From the NCBI RefSeq assembly GCF_000264905.1, contig NW_006763132.1, forward strand, positions 2,578,719-2,642,718: a stretch of 64,000 nt of DNA, given 5' to 3'. This document shows, one piece after another, positions 11,507-24,200 of the stretch (position 1 is its first letter; each line of letters begins with the position of its first letter). The stretch is from Stereum hirsutum FP-91666 SS1. Taxonomy: Eukaryota; Basidiomycota; Agaricomycetes; Russulales; Stereaceae. The notes below the pieces were generated by a model that was not told where the DNA came from, ran no database searches, and saw only the letters and a program-made list of their open reading frames with translations. A program made the position numbers and the translations under genes.

Positions 11507-12253
11507 GGGGAAGTAAAGGGGAAGGGAAGCAGAACGCTACACGGTTTGAGTACTTTGATGCAATTTAATTCGTCATCGACGATTGTTTCTTGTCTGGAAC
11601 GAATCATTTCGGGACGCACGTTCGTTCGTAGACTCTGCGACATACTACGGCAGGGCACCATATCTTGGCGTAGATGCGGTACCATTACTCAGATGACTAC
11701 TTGCAGTATTAGCTGTGGTTTGGCCCCTTCTGCCCTTTTGACCTTTTAGCCTATGATGCTGATTCCAACAGACTGCGTCGGGTGCCTCCTCCAAGTGGAA
11801 AAAAGCATACATTATACGGATCTCTGACGGACGTTCGAACGTGTTCCACGAGGTCTAGGACCTTGTAGAACTCACTGCGCGCTGAAATACCGAAATAGTT
11901 TCCCGTGGTGGAGGCCCCTGGCCAAAGTGGGAGGTCGGACAAGCTACGACGTCGACAGATTGTAAACGGGTCGGCTGAATCTCGCCTATCGGGATGAGAA
12001 CATAGCAATGGAGATGGCGTGGTGACAAACTTTGTTGTCCTCGGAATAGTGTCTAGTATGGTAGGCAGCTCTGATAAGTACTTGGTACTTAGAGGACGAT
12101 AGCAAGACTGAGAAACAGCTGAAACTACCAAATTGTGGGGACAGCGCCACACGTCACAGGCCGTCACACTGCCACATCGTCACACCCTCATCACAGTCGG
12201 CGAAAGTCGTGAGTGCGGCACGCGAAACTTGGAGAGAACGTTGGCCTCGACGA
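11507..12253. other. Divergent intergenic region (arrestin-like / MIC60)
   Basis: About 750 bases between divergent genes. It should contain both promoters and possibly a 5' non-coding or coding exon of the arrestin-like gene (an open stretch at 11503-11685 on the minus strand). Nothing else supported. Confidence 0.4.
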
Positions 12254-14491
12254 ATGTACCGCTCCCTGCCTGTAGCCAGACAGGCTGCATTTCCCGCAAA
12301 TGCCAGTAGGGGACTTGTCAGAGTCACCCGCAGAGTCCGTCCAATTTATACACCACCCAATCTCCATTTCGAACCGTCACTGACCACCCGATACGTGTTT
12401 TTCTCACTGAATAGCGTTTCGCGACGGAGACGGCACCGACCACACCACCGAAGAAGAAGAAACGTGTACTCCGTCGAGTAGTTCTCTATACCACCGGTGC
12501 TGTAACCACCTTCTACGTCGGCAGCGCCTTCGTCGCCTTCCAGAGCTCGCAGTACTACAACTTCTTCAACCATGACGTTCCTCTCGGTGCAGCCGTTCTT
12601 CAATACGCGGAGGACCACGAATGGGACGAGTTGACTGTCGGAGATGTGTTTACCAACGGCGTAGAGGGGTCAATTTCGGCATATGAGTGGGCGCGGAAAC
12701 ATCTTGGATATGCTACGGAAGAGGCTAAGGAGAAAACGAAGGAGGCAAAGGCTGCTCTCTCCGACAAGGCGCATTCCGTGTCATCATCGGCACAGCGAAC
12801 TGGAAGTGATGTTCAGGGCAAGGTGCAGGGCGTTATGGAGCAACTGAAGACAAAAGTCCACCAGGCTGAGGGAAAGTTGTCGAAGGAGGCTAACAAGGCT
12901 GCTGCCATCGCGAAGCACCAATCCGTTCAGTTCTCTGAAGGCGTAGAACATTTAATATGGAAGGCGGAGGACGCGCTCTCTGATAAACCTATCGACAGCC
13001 TACCGGAAGCTACCACATCGCCCGGTCAATCTCCCGAAGCTGCACAACCGCGTACGAACGACGAAGAGGTTGACGTTACTGCTAGTCTCAAACGGGCGTC
13101 CGGTGTATACGATGGTCCTATTCCTGTTGGTTTCGAGCCTCCACCCGGTTATTCTCGTCCAAAACCTTCGGCGGCGGACAAGGTGAAGGGTATCGCTGCC
13201 GAAAAACTCGCCGCTCTGAAGATGGAAGCCCTTCCTCTGATCGCCCCCACGGTAAAGGAACTCAACGCCAACGAACCTGTCCTTGCCCATCTCGCTTCCA
13301 CTATCGACAACCTCGCTTCCTTCCTCCGTTCAAATCCCTCCGCTGCCGACAAAGCTCGTGACGTCCTCGACACCGCCAAGGGTGACCTTACTGAATTGGC
13401 TCACCATTTCGACCGGGTCAGGGAAGAGGAACAGCGTAAGCTTGAGGCACAGATGGACGAACAGGCGAGGGAGTACACTTTGAAGATGTTGGAGCTAGAG
13501 ATTGCGGCACAAGACAAGATGGAGAATCAGGAGGTTGGGTTCAGGCAATATCTCGACGAGGAGAAGGCGAAGATGGCCCATCTTTTCCGGGACAAGCTAG
13601 ACTCTGAGCTCGCCGTTCAACGTGAAATCATCAATGAACGGTAAGTCCTCGGTCGATATTTAATGTATTGCTCGCTCTGATGCTCTATGGCTTTCAGGCT
13701 GAAGGAGGAAGTCATCAACCAGGGCATTGAGCTCCAACGTCGTTGGATTCGCGAGGTCAAACTGCGCGTAGAGCAAGAACGCGGTGGCCGCCTCGCCAAG
13801 CTCGACGAACTCGCAGCGAACCTCAAGCGTCTCGAGCGTGTCGCCCTCGACAACTCTAGCTACCTCGACGAGAACCTCCGCATCCATTCTCTCTGGTCCG
13901 CTATCCGAGCTCTTCATTCTGCCATCGACGCCCCCATCCGTAAACCCTTCCGCGACGAACTCCGCGTCCTGCGCCACATTGCTGCCGCAAAGGACGATGC
14001 CATTGTCGCCAGTGCTCTCGAAACCCTCGAAACATCCGACGCTCCCGACGTCGGCGTTGAGCCTTTCGCAGATCTCGCTTCATGGTTCTCGACGTCGGTG
14101 GCACCCAAGGTCTCAAGTGTGGCGCTCGTGCCGGATCAGAACGCGGGCTTGCTCTCGCATCTAGCCAGCCATCTTTTCTCTACTTTCACTTTCAGGAGAC
14201 AGGGCCTTGTCCAAGGGAACGACGTGTTGAGCACGATCTCGAGGGCAGAATACTATTTGAACGAGAAGGATCTGGACAGCGCAGCGAGGGAGCTTAACCA
14301 GCTAGGTGGGACGGCGAAGACACTGTTGAAGGATTGGTTAGAGGCAGCCAGGAGACGACTGGAGGTGCAGCAGGCTTTGGAGGTAGGCGTTTCTTCTTTT
14401 AGCGCTCGCTGCAAAGATGATGCTGATATTATCACGTCGACATCAGGTTGTGCAGTCCCAAGCTACTGTCGCATCGTTGCTCGTTCTATAG
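12254..14491 (+). CDS. MIC60: MICOS subunit MIC60 (mitofilin)
   Basis: Mitofilin, the core of the MICOS complex that shapes crista junctions at the mitochondrial inner membrane. Exon 1 (from 12254) encodes MYRSLPVARQAAFPANASRG, a basic, amphipathic presequence. An intron with acceptor TAG at 12412-12414 joins it to RFATETAPTTPPKKKKRVLR. The junction resembles an R-x-F/A processing site. Then comes a single membrane helix, VVLYTTGAVTTFYVGSAFVA. A long, charged, coiled-coil-prone region follows (exon 12415-13640 and exon 13698-14382), containing repeated Glu/Lys/Gln heptads. The C-terminal mitofilin domain is DENLRIHSLWSAIRALHSAI through AEYYLNEKDLDSAARELNQL. The last exon (14447-14491) encodes VVQSQATVASLLVL and TAG. 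Architecture and length (roughly 660 residues) fit fungal MIC60 well. Confidence 0.93.
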
Positions 14492-14699
14492 CCAGACATT
14501 CTTTAATATCCTTTTCAAAAATATATAGATTGCACCACAGTTCGCAGACCGCAATAAATTATCGACATTCCAAGCGTGGGTAAGCACTGTGGAAGTAACC
14601 CAAAAAGAGGTATCAAAGGAACGGTACAAGAGTACTGCAAGCAAGATGAAAGAGACGAAATAATGCCCATAACCCGAACTTTACCCTCATAGGATATTA

Positions 14700-15994
14700 T
14701 CATGGTGAAGTCACATTTGGAGCCGCCAGAGCGCACTCACAAATCACCTGCGCCCTCCGTACGACTGTCTGAACGTTCTCTCCGCCTCCCGGGGCTCGAG
14801 TAACTTTAACCAGCCCAGGAAATATCGTAGCTCCAACTAAGCAAGTACGTTAGCAGGTCGGAAACGGAAGTCGCAGGTAAGGATACGAACCTTTGTCTAG
14901 TTCACCTCTCTCGCTCTTCACACACCTCTTCACCAACTCCACCTGCCTCGGATACAGCGTACTCCCGAGCTCTGGGACGAAAGATCGGTAAAAGGCATCG
15001 ATCATAGCTCCAGCGGTCGTGGGTGACCCGTGAAGCATGCGGGAGAAATCATACGCAGCCTCGAGGACTTTGCACGCGGCGGTGTAACATGGCGGAGGGG
15101 CTATAGGAATATTTTGATCGGAAGGAGGGTTGAGGATATCGAGGAATGAGCCCATCTGTTCTTCGAGGATGGCTTGAGACATGGATGGTGAGACTGAGTC
15201 GACGGCCGCGCTGAACGTCTGCCGGCGCCATACAGAGGCCACAGTAGGATCACCTGAAGCGAGTTTGCATATCAAAGATTCAGTGCTACGTTGTGGTAAT
15301 GAAGATGAAGAACGTACGAGCGAAGATGTGTTCATGTATACGCGTCAGCTGGATATTTGCTTCGCTCGAGCTGGTTACGATCAAGACATTGATGATGGCC
15401 TCCGATATCGCCTCTGACATGACATGTCGCAAAAGGTTCTGTACGACCATTGGTCTTGCATCGTCCATTGACTCGTAGTCGCCTCCCAATATATCCGAAA
15501 GTGTTGCCCGATAGACGTGAAGAAGATTCGCAGGAGGGGACCGAATAATGTCTGTGGCCCAACGGTTGATCTGACGCTCGAGCAACGAAGCTGCGTTCTA
15601 CATGGCCATCATAACTCAACACAGGCACCCAGTTCGAAGAACAGGACGTCGCACCTTGATAGAGAAATCATCCACTGTACTTCCACCTTGCCGACCATTT
15701 GCTGCTTGTGCAGCAGCCTGCAAAGACGCCGTCCCTTCGAGGGTGGAGATCCGAGCTCTCAGCTGTGCGACCTGCTTTTCCTGCTCCTCGAGTTGTTGCC
15801 GTTGTTGCTCTACCTTCTCGTGAGCTATCCGCTAACCAACACACAACGTTCACGAATACAACAGCAGATGTCAGCCTTACTACGTCCTTGAAACTAGAAG
15901 AGAAAGGACGCACGAAATTGGTCAGTGCATAGCGATATTGTTCTCCACTGACAATATCCTGCTGCTGTTGATGCTGCTGAAGGCTGAATGCCAT
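14700..15994 (-). CDS. Conserved basidiomycete protein with N-terminal coiled coil, function unknown
   Basis: Multi-exon gene not assignable to a known function. From ATG 15994 it reads MAFSLQQHQQQQDIVSGEQY, then after a 50-odd-nt intron RIAHEKVEQQRQQLEEQEKQ, a clear coiled coil. This is followed by NAASLLERQINRWATDIIRS, then DPTVASVWRRQTFSAAVDSV, CYTAACKVLEAAYDFSRMLH and RQVELVKRCVKSERGELDK. The last exon gives GATIFPGLVKVTRAPGGGEN and ends NVTSP with TGA at 14702-14700. The helical middle looks soluble and globular; no membrane segment is visible. A proline-rich stretch (SASAQPAPPPSVQGSPQD) lies in frame just upstream of the chosen ATG, so a further 5' exon is likely and the true start may be near 16.1-16.5 kb. 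It lies tail-to-head with the nucleoporin gene. Confidence 0.6.
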
Positions 15995-16620
15995 ATCCTG
16001 CGGCGAGCCTTGTACGCTAGGCGGCGGCGCAGGTTGCGCAGAGGCAGACCTCTTAGTCCCGAGTGAAAAGCGATGCAGTTTGGAATATTTGAGTGATACA
16101 GTAGACGGGTGGGGTTAGCAGGGAGTTAGTGACACGGTCCTGTCAAGGTGATCTCTGATATTCGAGTCGTGCTTTATTGGCGTTTGATGGATGCGTGCAG
16201 ACAGCGATGGGGATGGCAAGAGCGGCCGACATAGGCCATTCTGGTCCACCAATCTCGGATAACTTTGATATGACTGGAGGGCTATGTTTGGGCGGTGCAT
16301 GATTGCGGGAAGATGGAAGGATGCGATCATGGCGGCCAACAGCGACAAACAGGGCAGTGGCAAAATGCGCATTGTTTGTGACAGAAGCTTCTTGTGGTCT
16401 ATCTGCACGCAAACCACGATATAGAAAATAAGCCTTGGGCACGGAAGAGTGCTACGGAGGATACTGGCCATCGAAGGACAGCCAAGGAAGGAATGTAACT
16501 TATGGCTGTGTGGCGTTGAACTGACGTGCCACGATTGGACGTAGAAAAGGTGCTATATACAAAAGAGCACAAGACAAGCGATACACAACATACATCAAAA
16601 CAAGTACCTGAACCACACAT

Positions 16621-17959
16621 TTATTTCCCGTATATCCCTTCCAGCCCAAAGTCACCGCCGCTCCCTCTATCCAGCTCGTTGAACGGATCCCGCATGCTCC
16701 CCGTCTTTTGCCTCCACAATTGGGTGTAAATAGCCTTGATGCGCTGGACGTCTGCATTGATGGAAGCAACTCTGTTGGCGAGGGCCATGAAGGAGTCGTG
16801 TTGAGCTTGGAGCGTTGAGTTGATAACTGCAGAGGGGGTAGGTCAACTGACGGCTTTGGCAGCCACAGCGGCTCTGAAGATACATGCGGAAGAGATGGAG
16901 ACGTACCTTGTGGCGTATATTGCGCTCGTGAGGCGGTAGAGGCCAGTTTTCTCTCGATTTGCTGAGGGGTAAAGGCTCTTATCAACGACGACTCCGTATG
17001 AAGTTTGGTAGACATATCCCGCTTACCTCCATCGTCGTCTTGTACCACTGTAATCGCCTCTGCATCTCCTCCGTGATGCGGGTGAAGAACCTAGTAAGAT
17101 GCAAGTAGAGTGAGCGCCGTTCGTATGACTAGTAACGTTTCCGAAAGAAGGGCGCACTCGAGTGGGAACCCAGCATGGTTCTTCAAAAACTCTCCATGGA
17201 CCTGCTGATTCTGATGACCTTGGACAATTTGGATCGCAATAATCGTGTCTTGTACTGTTTGATCCACTTTTGCCTTCAGATCTCGCGTAGTAAGGACGTC
17301 GTTTTGCAGTGTGGTGATGCAGTTGACCAAATCCTGTCCGGTGTTCGAAATTACGCAACGCAGTTTCAGTATCGGTTCAAAGGTGTTCAATGGTCTGATT
17401 ACCTTGTGGACGCTCCGGATGATATCCTGACCCTTCAGAGCCTCCTCTCCCACCTTACGCTGTTTGAGGTCTTGGCTGATTTGCACCCGTCCCTGTATAT
17501 GTGACCTGAGCAGACGATCAGACGACCGCGGACAGGAGGTGTTGACAACAAAAGGAATTCATACTCGATCTGTTCGAATGCTTGTTTTAGGTTGTCTGGC
17601 AGGTCATTGAATTTTGTGGATTTGGTGAAAGGAACGGAGCCGATAGGTGACGATTGTGGCGGGGGTGGTTGCAGAGTGCTAAGCCTGACAAATCGGTGTC
17701 ATGATCCACTTGAGCAAATGAATAACCGCATGCCAGAACGCAATAGCCTGGACGCACCCTAGACTGTGGGGATTGACGAGTCAACGAAAGTAGTGCGGGC
17801 ATGGAGAAAGGACGTACGTGTTTTGCGGTTTAGATCCACCGAAAAGCGATGAACCACCCAAGGTAGACCCGAACAATCCACTATTCCGCATATCGCGACA
17901 TAAACGGCGCTGTCGACAAATTTTATTGCGAATATGTAAGGACGCACCCCGACTGTTGT

Positions 17960-17992
<33 letters not shown>

Positions 17993-18742
17993 GGTTGCCC
18001 GAACAAACTCCCTCCGAGGCCCGTATTCTGTTGTGGTTGCTGGCCAAATAACGAGCCACCCGTAGTCGCTGGCTTGTTCCCAAACAGGCCACCTCCCGAA
18101 TTCTGCGTATTGCCAAAAAGACTTCCACCAGTACCCTGAGCAGCCTGATTCGTGTTCGTGTTACCGAACAGTCCGCCCGTAGCTGGCTGCGTTTGCGCCT
18201 GGTTTGCACCTTGGTTGCCGAATAGACTGCCTCCCGTCGCCGGTTGTGTCGTATTGCCAAAGAGTCCACCGGACGCGGGCTGTGTTGAGGCCGTGTTGGT
18301 GCTGGAGTTCAGGTTCCCAAACAAACTGCCGCCCGTTGTAGGTTGAGTGTTCGTGTTTGTTGACGGGTTCCCAAACAACGAACCAGGCGGTAGCGTCTGT
18401 GTGTTGGTGTTGCCGAACAATCCACCAGCAGCGGGTTGTGTCTGTGTGTTCGTCGTTGTGTTCCCGAATAGACTGCCGGCAGGCTTCGGCGCCGTGTTCC
18501 CAAACAGCCCACCGGCCGCTGGTTGTTGCCCACCGAAGAGATTGGGAGTGCTTTGAGTTGTGTTCGGCTGCTGATTCGGTGTGTTGGGTTGTGTACTTCC
18601 GAACAGGTTCCCTTGCTGCTGGGGCTGCTGAGAAGTACTGCCAAACAGACTAGATCTACGACAATGTGAGGGAGGGTGGATAGGTTGAGTATTAGAAGTG
18701 GACGAGTGTCGGCGACGCGACACACCCAGTAGTGAAAGACAT
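16621..18742 (-). CDS. NUP49: FG nucleoporin, Nup49/Nup58 (p58/p45) type
   Basis: Central-channel FG nucleoporin that, with Nup62/Nsp1- and Nup54/Nup57-type partners, forms the transport barrier. A 17-nt coding exon 1 (18742-18726, MSFTTG) is spliced to 18655 to give SSLFGSTSQQPQQQGNLFG. Then come about fifteen spaced GLFGN or SLFGN repeats in Asn/Thr/Gln/Gly-rich spacers, a polyglutamine tract from 17961-17991, and SGLFGSTLGGSSLFGGSK. The C-terminal half is the coiled-coil alpha region: FNDLPDNLKQAFEQIEYHIQ, RKVGEEALKGQDIIRSVHKV, HGEFLKNHAGFPLEFFTRIT, and near the end IKAIYTQLWRQKTGSMRDPF. It stops after GIYGK (TAA 16623-16621). GLFG repeats followed by a helical domain of this kind are diagnostic of the Nup49/p58 family. 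Confidence 0.9.
17961..17991 (-). repeat. CAG trinucleotide repeat encoding polyglutamine
   Basis: Ten uninterrupted GCT units on the plus strand (CAG on the coding strand) encode a Gln run inside the FG domain of the nucleoporin. Likely a length-variable microsatellite. Confidence 0.9.
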
Positions 18743-21257
18743 TGCTTTCAGCTATGATCATACAAGTTGTTGAACACAAAGCTTAGAACCGGGGCCAGCT
18801 TCGATATTGAGACACGACGAGGCAAAGAACAGAAACGGTCGTTTTTGCACGCGTTCAACTTTTGTTCAACGCGATCAGACGCGTCGTGGCGTCCGGGCCG
18901 TCACTGCCGCTGTGTGGCCCCGCAAACTTGGACTGTGGCGAGTGGCCCGAGCTCATAGTGCCCTTGCCAGTTCTGCCATTTTACACGACAATATCGGGCA
19001 CTGACGTGATAGAAAACTCTGCGAACGTCTCCTGGTCAAAATGGACTGAGAAAACTTCTTTATGAATTTCATTACAAGTGTCGTATAACTTTGGTATAAC
19101 TATCCCCGCTTTCGACCGAAAACAATCACCGTCCATGGTAAGTTGCACAGTGCATGAGCGAAGATCACAACCCTGTCCTAGAGGTAGACGGATCTCTTAG
19201 AATTTTAATTCACAGTAAGGGCGATCCTGACCGGTAGGAAGCTGTGTGTACCTAAGGAAAGGTGTTGTAGAGCCTGAGGGTGCTCGGACGTCGGGTCATA
19301 CCTTCGTGAACTTGAAAGAACTCTGCCTGACATAGTATTGTTAGCGACGGGAAATGGTATGGCCGCACTCAGACCGGAGACTTATTCCTTATAACCTGTA
19401 TGCATCGTCGACGGCCATGCGAGTAAGTTTCGGGCATCCTAGACAAAGAGGAAAAAATATAAACGGACCTGTGGTTTGGCAACAAAAGTAAGTGGTGTCT
19501 CCACGGAGGACCTGAAATAATACAAAGCCTCAGGGAACTATGGAGGTCCTTCACGACGCGCCTAATTTGGATGGCACCGGTCTTAAACGCAACAATTGGA
19601 GAAGGGGACGGTCTTGTTCGTTTAGCGTGGGATAATAAAACCTCGCATTAGATGATACGCACACAAGAACGAAGAAGCCGCAGATATAATAGCACGCTCG
19701 TGAGAGATGCCGAGAGATGGTTCTATTTGTACAGTGCGTACATACGAGAGACATACCCTAGGGTGTGAGGATGAATTTGTGTGGATGAGGATGACATCGG
19801 GGCAGTTGATGCCAACATTCACGGCTCATAGTCATGTAGGTTTTTTGTGGGCAGCCACTTCAACATGAAAGGATGGAGAAAGAGCGATGATAACGGAAGG
19901 TTTCAGCGACAGTCGAAGTCCCGATCTCTGTCCGGAGTCGGGGACTCAAACGGCGACCACTTTTAGCAAACAGCTGTAGTTATACCTATCTGCCACTGGT
20001 CCTTGCAGACGCAAGCAGATACTTGCTGAATGGGGTATCCTTTTGGCACAGGGTGTTTCCGTATTGCTAGTGCGAACCTGAGGGCATCCCACATAAGACG
20101 TATGGGTCCGTGCGAGTCGGCAGGCAACGAGGAGGCCGATAAGCGAAGAGCTTACCCTCAAACGTCAAAGCGAGCAAAGCTCCCAAGGGCTGTGGATACA
20201 ACACCGTACGTCAGCACACACCGTGGAGCGAAAATGAAGTAAGAAAGCATGTAGACAGTGGAAGATAACACAACAAGGGCCTTGTCGGGAGAGTAGGGAG
20301 CACCTTCGGGGCGGAGCCTGTGCTCAAAGTTCGCGCGACTGTAAAATCCTTTGCTGGATGCGGATTGCGTTTATGGGATCGGGGATTGATACTACGTACC
20401 TGAGACGGATATGAGAGGAAGATGAACACGCCTTCATCGTGCTTTTGGGAGATGCATCACACCGTTGAGAATTACGGAAGAAATTTCTTTTCGTGCCATA
20501 ACCTTCGGGTTCGATATTAGATGAATCGAGGCTTCATGCATTCCTGGTATCCTCTGGAACGGTAGGCCGCAGACCTCGGACGATCTTCGCATCGCTGGCG
20601 TTAGTTCCTCTAAAACCGTCCGGTGGGACAGCGAGGATTCCACTAAGTACTGATGAGATGAACCTTTGTACCAGTGATAACCTACCGAGCAAGAGCGGAC
20701 TTCGGTGGGAAGGACTCAAGGTCGGGCCACACAAGCGCTCCGAGTCGCATGCGAGACCCACATACCTCAGCATATCGTAAGATCTGTTTTTGCACAACGA
20801 AACTCGATATCTGAGCGCCATGCGAGAGAAAAATAAGAGATGAAAGATGCGAGTGGAGCACAGAAGGATGAAATTTGCGGTCAACATGAGTGGCGGACGG
20901 ACGCGGTTACATAAAACGAACGGACGTTCGGCACGGTGCGAGCGGTGTCGTCAACAATTCCAGCGCGTCTCATCGTCACTTTCTCCTTGCTCCTGAGCAT
21001 CCATCATCCTCTCTCCCATCTCACTCGTCGAATCGAGAATTTCTCCAAAGTAGTCAAGAACAGTGCGTCTTATTATCCACCATCGAACTAGTTCTCTCCC
21101 CAGTGAGCTGAAACTTGCAACATACGTCCGCTCAGGCATCGCATCGCGGGTATATTGTGCCTACCAGCATCGCATACCCCGGACGATCAATAACATACAC
21201 CCGCCTACGTTCTCAGCTAGCTCAGTTACCCCACACAACCCCAGTATACCTGCCATC
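18743..21257. other. Long gene-poor interval between nucleoporin and trehalase genes
   Basis: About 2.5 kb separates the divergent nucleoporin and trehalase genes. Open frames here are short, overlap each other and show no family resemblance. The stretch directly before 21258 is C- and T-rich, as in fungal 5' leaders. It must contain two promoters; it could also hold a non-coding transcript or a decayed element, but I cannot support either. Confidence 0.4.
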
Positions 21258-24200
21258 ATGCCGCCTCTCGCTCACCCCCCTGGAATGAACTTCCTCGATG
21301 ACCAGGAGCAACGCCCGGTCAATGCCGATGCTGCCACTTACTATGGAGGCCAGGAGTATCACAGTCGTGCGAGAACATATAGCGCCGTATGTTTGACTCA
21401 GTATCGTCTCCTTTGCTCTATGTCTCACGCCGTACGTTTGTCTTTAGTCACAGTCGCACGCACCGAAGCGCGCCCCAGCCTTTGAAGAGGATTGGCATCT
21501 CCGCCCCCGAAGAATGTCCCACGACGAGAAGAGTTCTGCGCCTAGACGTTTCCTAATTGACGTGGAAGAAACCATCAGGCTTGTACTTGAGCAAGAAGAC
21601 ACAGACGGCGACTTCCAAATCTCCATTACCGACGCTGGTCCTAAGCTCCTTTCGCTGGGTACCGCCACTAGTAACGGCTACAAGAGCTTTGACATCCGAG
21701 TGAGTGCTCTATGTTCAATTTCCTAATTTTTTGGGCAATGGCCGAGGTTTCCTGCTTGCTTGGTCGGCGTTTGTAGCCGCCGGTCTATATCCTCGGACAG
21801 GTGGCACCCGAATAGTGCTGTTCACTTGCCCCATTGACAAAGGGGATACAAGATTTCTCCAAACATCTGGGCCTTTTACGACAAGTAAGCTTGTCGTGCT
21901 ACTCCTCATGCGGAATAGAAAGCACATGATCTGGCAAAGCTGAGATACGTCACTCAATGGTCCAGTTCTTGCTATAAGGCTACTTCTTTCCCTGCATTAC
22001 ATTCCACCATATCGTCTTCCGTTATGTCACCAATAGCTCATCTCAGTTCTCGGTATCATATAAATTCTGATCTGACTTCCCTCTGAAGGGTACCTACATG
22101 TTGTCAAATCTCCTCCAAGAGCTCGCCCTTGCCCGTGATCACAACCGGAAACGAATTGTCCTCGACGAAGCTCGCCTTACCGAGAATCCCGTCGACCGTC
22201 TTTCCCGTATGATCAAGAACTCGTTCTGGCACTCGCTCACGCGTCGCATCGACGGAGACGGCCTCGAAATTATTTGCGCAGATCCGAAGAACCGTACAGG
22301 GCGCGTCCAACCACGAATCTACGTCCCACATCGCGAACCGGCGATGATCGAGTACTACAGAAGGATCGCCAAAGAGAAGCCGCATCTGAATTTGGATGTT
22401 CAAGTTCTGCCTCCGAATCCTGGCGACCCTCACTTCGTGAAGAGTCTGAATTCGAAACCGGGAATCCTGGCACTGGCAATGAACGAGGTGGATGACGGGA
22501 GGGGTGGCAAGACCTTAAAGGGGATTCCTTTTATCGTTCCAGGAGCGCGATTTAACGAGGTATGTTATCAAGCAACATTTGATCGCCTACTGAGCTAATG
22601 GCATATTTAGCTCTATAATTGGGACTCTTACTTCATCTCGCTCGGTCTACTTGTCGACGGCCAAGTCAATATGGCGAAAGGGCTTGTCGAACATTTCATC
22701 TTCGAGATCAAGCATTACGACAAGATCCTCAACGGCTCTCGCTCCTACTACCTCGCCCGTACCCAGCCTCCCTTCCTGACCGACATGGCCCTTCAGATCT
22801 ACAACCAGCTTGACCGCTCTGATCTCGACGCTAATCGCCAATGGCTTAAGCGTGCCATCCAAGCTGCCATCAAGGAGTACCACACCATCTGGGTCGCCCA
22901 GCCGCGCATGGACCCGAAGACCGGTCTCTCACGTTTCAGACCAGAAGGTGTCGGTATTCCCCCCGAGACAGAAGCCACTCATTTCACGCACATCCTCGAG
23001 CCGTACGCGCAGAAGCACGGTTTGTCGGTGCTTGAGTTCAGCGAGAAGTACAATAATGAGTCGATCAGGGAGCCTGAACTGGATGAGTATTTCCTCCACG
23101 ACAGGGCAGTTCGGGAGTCTGGGCACGACACGAGTTACCGTCTCGAGAAACGGTGTGCTAACTTGGGCACGATCGACCTTCAGGCTCTGCTTTATAAGTA
23201 CGAGATCGATATTGCTACGGCGATTAGGGAGGTATTTGACGATGAGCTCGATCTGGAGGAGAACTTCCCATTGGCACCCTTTCCGCCTTCTGTGGAGTCG
23301 TACGCGAACCCAAAGAGGGAGATGTCGAAGAGTAGGAAGCAGACGAGTGAGGAATGGTTCCAGAGGGCGGAGTTCAGGCGGGAGATCATTGACAAGTATT
23401 GCTGGAATGAGAGCAAGAGCTTGTACTTTGATTACGATACCGTGCAGGAGAAGCAGAGTTTGTATGAGAGCGCAACTGCCTTCTGGCCGCTTTGGGCGGG
23501 ATGCGCTAGCGAAGAACAGTGCTGGAAGCTTGTGTATGTCTCGTTCCTCCTATCCTTTGCTCCTCCCCTTGTCCATCCCTTCGTTCTGAGCGCCAGTGTT
23601 CACATACCCATATGGGTTTGTGGGCGTGGGAGTGCTTGGGAAGGGGTTGTTTGCCTTTGATGAAAGGGTTGATGGTGTTGACGATTCCAAACGGCTAACC
23701 CAAATTGCCTGTCATTGATAGATCACAATCGTTGAAGAAGTTCGAGGTCATTGGTGGGATCGTCTCTGGGACCGAGGAATCCAGGGGAAAGATCTCCCTC
23801 GACCGACCTAACCGACAGTGGGATTACCCCTATGCTTGGTGAGCGCGCCTTTATTTATGAAACTCGTTGCTCAGACAGTTGCTCACCGAGTGGTCTGCTC
23901 GTTTGTAGGCCTCCACACCAGATCATGGCATGGGTCGGGCTTGAGCGATACGGTTATTTGGAGGACGCGCAGAGGTTGGCGTACAGGTTCCTCTACATGA
24001 TGACCACTGCTTTCGTCGACTTCAACGGTGTGGTCCCTGAGAAGGTGTGTACTATTTTTGAGTTACTTGTGGTTGTAGTGGAGCCGTGACTGACGTCTGG
24101 TGCGATGATATTGTGTGTGCGTGTAGTTCGACGCCGTGAAGCTGTCTCATCTTGTGGACGCTGAGTACGGAAACCAAGGAGTCGACTTCAAGATGGTCCC

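Noticed and set aside
18152..18653. Plus-strand open frames opposite the nucleoporin
   Set aside because: Antisense reflections of the FG repeats; their apparent repeats (PPVAGCV) arise from the repeat DNA.
22810..23589. Plus-strand open frame of 259 codons
   Set aside because: Shadow of the trehalase exon in another phase; Arg/Ser-rich, no domain.
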